From the NCBI RefSeq assembly GCF_030717995.2, contig NZ_CP157743.1, positions 1,860,001 to 1,924,000 on the forward strand: a stretch of 64,000 nucleotides of DNA, given 5' to 3'. The DNA comes from Methylomarinum sp. Ch1-1 (GTDB lineage Bacteria > Pseudomonadota > Gammaproteobacteria > Methylococcales > Methylomonadaceae). The notes under the pieces were generated by a model. That model was given only the letters and a program-made list of their open reading frames with translations. It did not search any database and was not told where the DNA came from. The first letter of the stretch is position 1, and each line of letters opens with the position of its first letter. A program made the position numbers and the translations under genes. Shown in pieces: positions 57,793 through 64,000 of the stretch.

Positions 57793-58611
57793 TTAGTCGC
57801 GCAACAACTCGTTGATGCCGGTTTTGCTGCGGGTTTTTTCATCGACCTGCTTGATGATGACCGCACAATACAGGCTGTGACTGCCATCTTTGGAAGGCAG
57901 GCTGCCCGGTACGACGACGGAGCCGGCCGGTACGCGGCCATAGATGATTTCACCGGTGACGCGGTTGTAAATCTTGGTGCTTTGACCGATGTAAACGCCC
58001 ATCGAAATGACTGAGCCTTCTTCGACGACAACACCTTCGACGATTTCGGAGCGTGCGCCGATGAAGCAATGGTCTTCGATGATGGTCGGGCCGGCTTGCA
58101 GCGGCTCCAGCACGCCGCCGATGCCGACGCCGCCGGAGAGATGCACGTTCTTGCCGATTTGCGCACAGGAGCCGACGGTCACCCAGGTATCGACCATCGT
58201 GCCGCTATCGACATAGGCGCCGATGTTGACATAGGAAGGCATCAGCACCGCCCCCGGCGCAATATAGGAGCCATGGCGGGCATTGGCGTTAGGCACTACA
58301 CGGACGCCGGCCTTGGCGAAATCGTCCGGTGTATAGGTGGCGAATTTGGTTTCGACTTTGTCGTAATAACGGTTGACTCCTCCGTCCATGACGCGGTTTT
58401 CATTGATCCGGAATGACAGTAACACCGCCTTTTTCAGCCATTGGTTGACGACCCACTGGCCGTCGACTTTTTCGGCGACTCGGGCGGAACCGTTATCCAG
58501 CCTATTGATCGATTCCTCTATTGCTTCGCGGATCTCGGCGGAGACGTTGGTGGGGGTGATTTCAGAGCGTTTTTCAAAGGCGTCGTTTATCAGTGTTTCT
58601 AGTTGAGTCAT
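57793..58611 (-). CDS. dapD: 2,3,4,5-tetrahydropyridine-2,6-dicarboxylate N-succinyltransferase
   Basis: 272-residue left-handed beta-helix trimeric enzyme using succinyl-CoA. Hexapeptide-repeat region with [60 protein letters not shown] and [20 protein letters not shown]. Full length. Downstream of dapC by 7 bp, so translationally linked. Confidence 0.97.
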   Translation of the reverse strand: MTQLETLINDAFEKRSEITPTNVSAEIREAIEESINRLDNGSARVAEKVDGQWVVNQWLKKAVLLSFRINENRVMDGGVNRYYDKVETKFATYTPDDFAKAGVRVVPNANARHGSYIAPGAVLMPSYVNIGAYVDSGTMVDTWVTVGSCAQIGKNVHLSGGVGIGGVLEPLQAGPTIIEDHCFIGARSEIVEGVVVEEGSVISMGVYIGQSTKIYNRVTGEIIYGRVPAGSVVVPGSLPSKDGSHSLYCAVIIKQVDEKTRSKTGINELLRD

Positions 58612-58618
58612 CGTTCTC

Positions 58619-59818
58619 TTAATTTAATGTGTGAAGGAAATTTTTAATGCGCTGGGCGGCGTCGATGCATTCGTCCAAGGGCGCCACCAGCGCGATACGG
58701 ACATGGTTTTGACCGGGATTGCCGTCATCGCTGTCCCGTGACAAATAGCTGCCGGGCAATACCGTCACATTTTGTTGGGCATAAAGCTGTTGGGCAAACT
58801 CGGTATCGGCTATCGGTGTCTTCAGCCAGATATAAAAACTGGCCGCCGGTCTGTCGATCTGACAGACCGGTGACAGGATGTCGATAAAGGCATCGAATTT
58901 TTCTCGGTATTGTTGCCGATTTGTTTGGACGTGAATTTCGTCCTGCCAGGCGGCGATGCTGGCCCGTTGAGTCGGCAGCGGCATGGCGCAGCCGTGATAG
59001 GTACGGTATTGAAAATACTTGGCTAGTATCTCGGCATCGCCGGCGACGAAGCCGGAGCGCAGGCCCGGTGCATTGGAGCGTTTCGACAGGCTTTGAAAAA
59101 TGACGCAGCGTTTGAACGTCTTGTTGCCCGCTTGATAGGCGCTTTGCAGCAGGCCTTGAGGCGGCTGGTTTTCATCAAGATATATTTCGGTATAACACTC
59201 ATCGGAGGCGATCAGGAAATCGTATTTTTCCGCCAGTTCCAACAGCTTAAAATGTGTTTCGCGCCCGATCACTGCGCCGGTCGGATTTCCGGGCGAACAG
59301 AGATACAGTAATTGGCAACGTTGCCAAACATGTTCGGGGACGCCATCGAAATTCGGTAAATAATCGTTTTCTGCGGTCGTGTTTAGATAATAAGGCTTCG
59401 CGCCGGCCAGCAAAGCCGCACCTTCATATATCTGGTAGAAAGGGTTAGGCATCACCACCAGCGCTTTGTCGGACGGATCGATCACCGCTTGGGCGAAGGA
59501 GAACAGAGCCTCGCGGGTGCCGTTGACCGGCAATACTTGAGTTTCGGGATCGATCAGGTGGCCGGGGATGGCGAAACGCTTGCCTATCCAGTCGGCAATG
59601 TTGGTTCGCAGCTCCGGCAGGCCCTTGGTGGTCGGATAGTTGCCTAAACCATGCAGATGGGTCAGCAGTGCTTCCTGGATTAAATGCGGCGTCGGATGTT
59701 TGGGTTCGCCGATCGATAAGGCGATATGATCCCTGTCGGCAGGGGCGGTAATGCCTTGTTTGAGTTGATTTAGCTTCTCAAACGGGTAGGGATGCAGATG
59801 TTCGAGATGTGGATTCAT
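58619..59818 (-). CDS. dapC: Succinyldiaminopimelate transaminase
   Basis: PLP fold-type I aminotransferase, 399 residues. [53 protein letters not shown] and the Schiff-base lysine in [20 protein letters not shown]. Start set at the ATG at 59818, which overlaps the upstream stop as TAATG; a TTG at 59830 is less likely. Together with dapD and dapE it covers three consecutive steps of the succinylase pathway. Confidence 0.95.
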   Translation of the reverse strand: MNPHLEHLHPYPFEKLNQLKQGITAPADRDHIALSIGEPKHPTPHLIQEALLTHLHGLGNYPTTKGLPELRTNIADWIGKRFAIPGHLIDPETQVLPVNGTREALFSFAQAVIDPSDKALVVMPNPFYQIYEGAALLAGAKPYYLNTTAENDYLPNFDGVPEHVWQRCQLLYLCSPGNPTGAVIGRETHFKLLELAEKYDFLIASDECYTEIYLDENQPPQGLLQSAYQAGNKTFKRCVIFQSLSKRSNAPGLRSGFVAGDAEILAKYFQYRTYHGCAMPLPTQRASIAAWQDEIHVQTNRQQYREKFDAFIDILSPVCQIDRPAASFYIWLKTPIADTEFAQQLYAQQNVTVLPGSYLSRDSDDGNPGQNHVRIALVAPLDECIDAAQRIKNFLHTLN

Positions 59819-60603
59819 TATTTGCTGCAACGCGGTTGTTTGCCGATCGACAAGGCTTGCTGATAGTCTTTCAGGGCTTTGGGCATATGTTTGTTAAGAT
59901 CTTCGATACGAGTGTCGTGGGACGGATGCGTCGACAGAAACTCGGCCGGCGCTTGGCCGTTGCCGGCCGCATCCATTTTTTGCCAGAGGGTAATGCTATG
60001 ACGCGGATCGAAGCCGGCCTTGGCCATCAACTCCAGGCCGATGATGTCGGCTTCGCTTTCGTGAGTGCGGCTGTAAGGCAGAATGATGCCGTATTGCGCG
60101 CCGATACCGAGCAAGCCGATCGCCGATTGACCCAGCGCCGTTTCCGGTGCGCTGACCGCCTGAATCAACGCGATGCCGGTATTGACGGCGGTTTCCTGAG
60201 ACATTCTTTCATTGCTGTGTCGGGCCATGACATGGCCGATTTCATGGCCGATTACCGCAGCCAGCTGGTCTTGATTGTCGACCAGGTCGATCAGGCCGCT
60301 ATGGACGCCGATCTTGTTGCCGGGCAAGGCAAAGGCATTCAGTGAATCATCCTGAAATACGACGACTTCCCAGTCGCCGCCTACTTCGTGAACCAGAGCC
60401 TCGGCGACGCAGTCGGCGAATTGAATATAGCGGCTGTTATTGCTGAGGGCTTTCTCGGATTTCAGATTGTCGAAAGCCTGCAGTCCCATTTGGTTGATCT
60501 GGGTGTCAGGCATGTAAATAAATTGCGATCGACCTGTCGGACTGGTGGCGCAGGCGCTTAGGGTCAGGGCGCAGGCGAGTGACAGCAAGAATTTATGCAA
60601 CAT
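59818..60603 (-). CDS. M48-family metalloprotease lipoprotein (LoiP/YcaL-like)
   Basis: 261 residues. Lipobox in LACALTLSACATSP (Cys18), HExxH zinc motif in AAVIGHEIGHVMARHSNERM, and the third ligand region RTHESEADIIGLELMAKAGF. Probably an outer-membrane-anchored periplasmic protease involved in envelope protein quality control. Coupled to dapC by TAATG overlap, an unusual but common proteobacterial arrangement. Confidence 0.93.
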   Translation of the reverse strand: MLHKFLLSLACALTLSACATSPTGRSQFIYMPDTQINQMGLQAFDNLKSEKALSNNSRYIQFADCVAEALVHEVGGDWEVVVFQDDSLNAFALPGNKIGVHSGLIDLVDNQDQLAAVIGHEIGHVMARHSNERMSQETAVNTGIALIQAVSAPETALGQSAIGLLGIGAQYGIILPYSRTHESEADIIGLELMAKAGFDPRHSITLWQKMDAAGNGQAPAEFLSTHPSHDTRIEDLNKHMPKALKDYQQALSIGKQPRCSK

Positions 60604-60737
60604 ATGACTACCGGATATAGCGGACTATTGAATCAGTCGCTTATTTTAACGTAACTTGACGGGTGATGGGAAAAATGTTGTGTGTAGGCGGCGCAGAGCA
60701 TGCGCAGGTTCTGTGGCGTCGCCCCGGTGAGGACGGC

Positions 60738-61640
60738 TTAATCGGCGTTGTCGATTTCAAAGAAAATCCATTTTACCCGGTCGTGGCTTAGCTTGATTTG
60801 TTTTTCCAGTATATTGATTTCCTTGGCCGCCTGATGAACCGACATGTCCGCTTTAAATTCGGCCTTGACCGCGACCATGACGCTGTTGCCGTGATTGATG
60901 GCCCATAGGTTCAGGACCTTCGAAATGCACGGTTGATTGTCCAGGTATTGTCGGATGGCAATTCCGATCGTTTCATCGCTTTCGCCGAGCAACAGGGAAT
61001 GGACTTCCTTGCCGATCAAGACCGCGACGGTAATCAACAGTATTCCGATCAGCATAGAGCCCGCCGCATCGAAGGCGGTGTTGCCGGTGATCAAGGCCAA
61101 ACTGAGCATGACCAAGGCGATCAGCAGTCCGACCAGCGCGGCCAAATCTTCGCCGATGACCACCATCAATTCGCTGGAATGGGTTTCCCGGAACCATTGC
61201 CACAGGGTGCGATCGCCTTTTTCAGGCGCCATCGCCGCCAATGCGCCTTTCAATGAGAAATACTCCAAGCCAGAGGCGATCAATAGGATGACGACGGCGA
61301 TGCCGGCATTTTCCAGTTCATGCGGATTGGTATAACGCTGCCAACCTTCATGGATCGAAAACACGCCGCCGACCGAAAATAAGGTGAAGGCGACCATCAT
61401 CGACCAGATATAGGATTCACGACCGAAGCCCATCGGATGTTTTTTCGTCGCCTGTTTTTCGGAGCGAGTCATGCCGACGAACAACAGCACCTGGTTGCCG
61501 CAATCGGCAAAGGAATGGATGGCCTCGGCCAGCAATGAGCCGGAGCCGGTCCACAATGCGGCAAAGGTCTTGGCAAGAGCAATGCCCAGGTTGGCGGAAA
61601 ACGCGTAGAGTATGGCCGTTAACGAACTGGAGTGTGGCAT
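60738..61640 (-). CDS. Cation diffusion facilitator (CDF) family transporter
   Basis: 300 residues with six membrane segments. GSGSLLAEAIHSFADCGNQV carries the HSxxD-type metal site (HSFAD) and the second site reads VVIGEDLAALVGLLIAL (GEDLAAL instead of HxxxD). C-terminal cytoplasmic domain. The long TM2-TM3 loop HPMGFGRESYIWSMMVA is like ZnT9-type CDF proteins. Metal could be Zn2+ or another divalent ion. Reverse strand, separate from the M48 gene by 134 bp. Confidence 0.9.
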   Translation of the reverse strand: MPHSSSLTAILYAFSANLGIALAKTFAALWTGSGSLLAEAIHSFADCGNQVLLFVGMTRSEKQATKKHPMGFGRESYIWSMMVAFTLFSVGGVFSIHEGWQRYTNPHELENAGIAVVILLIASGLEYFSLKGALAAMAPEKGDRTLWQWFRETHSSELMVVIGEDLAALVGLLIALVMLSLALITGNTAFDAAGSMLIGILLITVAVLIGKEVHSLLLGESDETIGIAIRQYLDNQPCISKVLNLWAINHGNSVMVAVKAEFKADMSVHQAAKEINILEKQIKLSHDRVKWIFFEIDNAD

Positions 61641-61735
61641 GTGGTTTTAACTGATCGATGGTTTAAAGAAAGGATTGATCTGCAGCGATGAATAACTATA
61701 GCCGCATTTTTGGCGCCAACCAAAAATCTTCTGTA

Positions 61736-62165
61736 ATTATTCAGCGTAATTTTATCAAAAACGGTGCGCTTCCTATCGTCAGCACACCCTACCGCATCGT
61801 AGGGCGGCTTCGCGAAGCAAGCCGCCAAAAACCGCCACCGGGGCAAAATTGGCCGTTGTGCGTATCCAGGCGGATTGCCTGGCGGCGACTCTATATCATC
61901 ACCCTATGGTTGCGATGCCAATGTAACCTTGCCTTCGGATGTGCTGAACAGCGTGAAGCGCATCAAAAACCGGTGCGCTTCCTATCGTCAACACATCCTA
62001 CCCGCAGGCAGGGCCCGTGAGGTGGATCACGCGCAGCGGATAGGAGTCCATATCCTTATTCTGCCTGGCGTATTTGTTGTCAATTTTCTGTTTTGCCACT
62101 CATTCATTTAATGTGGTAACCCTGACACTCCAAGCCTTTTTTGTTATCAAAATTTGGAATTGCTG
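61736..62165. repeat. Composite repeat region (family-B end, repeat C copy 2, family-A end)
   Basis: Starts with a family-B terminus GTAATTATTCAGCGTAATTT (61737), then two copies of GGTGCGCTTCCTATCGTCA (near 61765 and 61972), repeat C copy 2 (61929-62124), and a diverged family-A end TTTGGAATTGCTG at 62153-62165. Fills the gap between the CDF and thioredoxin-like genes; no gene seen. Confidence 0.6.
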
Positions 62166-62226
62166 GTAGTCCGGATGGAGATTGAGGAATTCGGGCGACT
62201 CAAAAATAGTCCGGCCTATGCCGTCA

Positions 62227-62712
62227 TCAGGGCAAAATATCGGCTATCAGCCGCTCATAGTCCTGTGCTGACAACACGCCGCTGACGGCAGTTCTGTCGT
62301 GGGCGGCATCATAGAAATAAGTGCGCGGCAGTTCGCCGTACCAGGTGGGATCTATTTGATAGCGTAATTGGGCGGAATTGCCTACGCTGAACAGCCAGTT
62401 GTTCATCTCGCTCAGTTGGTTTTTCTGCAGCATTGCACGGACTTGCTCGGCTTCGGAGTAGTCGTCGACCGAGATCAAGACGATCGTCAGTTCGGGGTGT
62501 CGGTCGCTGATTTTTTTCAGCATGCCCATTTCCTTCATGCAGGAAGAGCAAGTCAGGGACCAGAGCACCAGCATCAGCGGACGGTTCTGTTGCTGTTCGA
62601 GTATCGTTTGATAGCTGCCTGGGCCGAAAGGCTGTAAAGGTAAAGTTCCGCCTTGGCTTAGCGGGGTAAACAATGAACTTAGCAGGCAAAATATTAACGT
62701 TAAATTTTTCAT
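62227..62712 (-). CDS. TlpA-like thioredoxin-fold exported protein
   Basis: 161 residues: export signal MKNLTLIFCLLSSLFTPLSQ, thioredoxin fold, and a CxxC motif CSSC in LWSLTCSSCMKEMGML, plus PTWYGELPRTYFYDA with the cis-Pro region. Periplasmic disulfide reductase or redox carrier. Overlaps the upstream BNR-protein gene by 4 bp, so the two probably act in one process. Confidence 0.85.
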   Translation of the reverse strand: MKNLTLIFCLLSSLFTPLSQGGTLPLQPFGPGSYQTILEQQQNRPLMLVLWSLTCSSCMKEMGMLKKISDRHPELTIVLISVDDYSEAEQVRAMLQKNQLSEMNNWLFSVGNSAQLRYQIDPTWYGELPRTYFYDAAHDRTAVSGVLSAQDYERLIADILP

Positions 62713-63920
62713 AGCTTGATGATTTGATGCCCCTGTTCCGAGGAAACCCAGGACAGAAAGATGTCTTGGCCGTTGCTGATTAAGCTCGGATGACCGTTTT
62801 CGCCGTTCGTGGAAAACACCGTTCTGGCATCAGACCAGCTGGCGCCGCGGTCGGCGGATTCCTTTATCTGAATAGTGGTTTGTTTGCCGTCGAATTCTTT
62901 CCAGGTCAGGATCACGCGGTTCTTCAGGGTCAGGACATCGGGATGGCCGGGCAGTCGCTCTCTCTCGCCCAGCTTCATCGGTGCGCTGACTTTGGCGCCG
63001 AAATCGTCGGTTTGCGCATAATAGATGCCTTGACGGATATCGCCTAAGGTAAACCAAGTCATATGGACGCGGCCCCGGTCGTCGATCGCTAATGCGGGGC
63101 CATGCTCGGGGCAGGCTTCGATGGTCCAGTGGTCGCCGGTGACACGGATCGGTTTCGACCATTTGCCGGTTTTATCCATGCGCATCAGCGCGTGTTCGCG
63201 AACGCCGTCAGGAAACACCATACGCACCATTAGCACCGGTTTATTGTTAGGGGCCAATGCGGTCGCGGTACGGCAGCAGGAACACACGGCGTTGCTGATG
63301 AAACGATTGTAGAAATCGGGATGTTGACTATCGGAGATGGCGTAATAGAGTGATAGCACGCCGGAACCCAGTTGTTGGTCGAGCAGTTCGTGACGGCGGT
63401 CGTGCCAGAACAGATAAACCTTGTCTTCGTTGTCCAGCAACATCTTATCCATATAATGCATAGCCGAATCGGCGTGGTCGCTGATCAACTTCGGTGGGCT
63501 GAAGGTATTGCCGCCGTCATCGGAATAACTGTAGAAACTGGTCGATTTTTGCGCGGCATCGGCATAGTAAAGCACGTGGATACGGCCGGAGCGGGTGATG
63601 GCGATGGCGGGAGGGTTTTCCGGCCAGACGCTGATCTTCTGCGCCGCCGGGTTGACTTGTTGCGGAGGACTGAAAGTCTGACCGTTGTCGTCGGAATAGT
63701 CGACATACACCGCATCTGGGGTTGGGGTCAGGCGCCATAAGCGTCCGTCAGGCGCGAAGGCGACGGCCACCGTCGAACGCAATACCGGCGCCGGCGGAGC
63801 GCTGGTCGTGGGCGAGTTGTTTTGCGTTTGACAGGCGTTGAGCAGCAGCAATATGAACAACGTAATGACGGTCGCGGCTGGTTTGGAATGCAATTTGTTA
63901 TAGCGAATCAAAGGACTCAT
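62709..63920 (-). CDS. BNR/sialidase-like repeat lipoprotein
   Basis: 403 residues. Lipobox LLLLNACQTQ (Cys30), then beta-propeller with repeated Asp-box-like motifs: YSDDNGQTFSPP, YSDDGGNTFSPP, and ESADRGASWSDA. An unusual Cys cluster SNAVCSCCRTATA at about residue 214 is not expected in sialidases; it could bind metal or be a redox partner of the co-encoded thioredoxin. Enzyme activity is not supported; a six-bladed propeller scaffold is the safe call. Confidence 0.82.
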   Translation of the reverse strand: MSPLIRYNKLHSKPAATVITLFILLLLNACQTQNNSPTTSAPPAPVLRSTVAVAFAPDGRLWRLTPTPDAVYVDYSDDNGQTFSPPQQVNPAAQKISVWPENPPAIAITRSGRIHVLYYADAAQKSTSFYSYSDDGGNTFSPPKLISDHADSAMHYMDKMLLDNEDKVYLFWHDRRHELLDQQLGSGVLSLYYAISDSQHPDFYNRFISNAVCSCCRTATALAPNNKPVLMVRMVFPDGVREHALMRMDKTGKWSKPIRVTGDHWTIEACPEHGPALAIDDRGRVHMTWFTLGDIRQGIYYAQTDDFGAKVSAPMKLGERERLPGHPDVLTLKNRVILTWKEFDGKQTTIQIKESADRGASWSDARTVFSTNGENGHPSLISNGQDIFLSWVSSEQGHQIIKL

Positions 63921-64000
63921 CGAACCTCAAAACGGCAATGACAGTAAAGATGTTAGTTATCAAAAGAATCGCGAAGTTCATTGCGATCGCAAGATCTTGT

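Noticed and set aside
62709-63920. True sialidase
   Set aside because: Asp-box-like repeats indicate a propeller, but catalytic Arg triad/Tyr-Glu features were not recognised, and the CSCC cluster is atypical.

Overview
The window looks like chromosomal DNA from a gammaproteobacterium, most plausibly a Methylococcales-type methanotroph. The main pointers are a pyrophosphate-dependent 6-phosphofructokinase (GGDDTN and PKTIDND motifs) next to ilvBNC and pssA, and a gammaproteobacterial housekeeping set: hslO, msrA, moaA/C/D/E, ppa, leuA, rimI, yigZ, yajD, tag, and dapC/D/E with a YffB-type ArsC protein. No methane- or methanol-oxidation gene is present, so the assignment is an inference. I saw no rRNA, tRNA or CRISPR array.

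Layout: 1-4.7 kb is a CusCBA-type metal efflux operon with a Cys-rich small secreted protein. 4.8-12.7 kb is a mobile-DNA zone surrounding a TrkA/TrkH-like potassium uptake pair; it holds two IS110-family (IS1111-like) copies, an ISAs1 element and several small inverted-repeat elements. 12.7-21.4 kb holds corA, a large MscS-family channel, msrA, hslO, a lipoprotein, a MEKHLA protein and a DUF815 ATPase. 21.7-29.2 kb holds a CPA2 antiporter, moaC, moaDE, ppa, DUF2797, a receptor-like Ser/Thr kinase and an ICL/PEPM-family enzyme. 29.6-38.6 kb is anabolic: ilvBNC, PPi-PFK, pssA, leuA, family-4 UDG, rimI. 39-45.8 kb is accessory: a decayed IS4 element, yigZ, an unusual two-gene operon (ATP-grasp plus a large protein with a possible papain-like C/H/N triad), and remnants of other transposons. 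45.9-55.9 kb has a taurine/nitrate-type ABC transporter, moaA, yajD, tag, a HugZ-like protein and a MASE1-CHASE-GAF-PAS-GGDEF-EAL protein. 55.9-64 kb has the dap genes, an M48 lipoprotein, a CDF transporter and a thioredoxin/BNR-protein pair.

The most striking result is a layered community of small non-coding mobile units. Family A is about 166 bp with 12-bp terminal inverted repeats (CAGCAATTCCCA) and 9-bp target duplications that I could read at five loci. Both IS110-family copies sit at the same position inside the family-A terminus, and one family-A copy is also split by an ISAs1 element with a perfect 10-bp duplication. Family B (157-208 bp, TIR near GTAATTATTCAG) has inserted with an 8-bp duplication into an IS630 transposase remnant. 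A 51-bp two-hairpin unit (E) has entered both an A and a B copy and shows a compensatory base-pair change; a 67-bp palindrome (D) is nested in a subfamily of A. The long 3' non-coding region of the IS110 elements has a near-perfect long hairpin and short matches to the target site, which fits a bridge/seek-type guide RNA.
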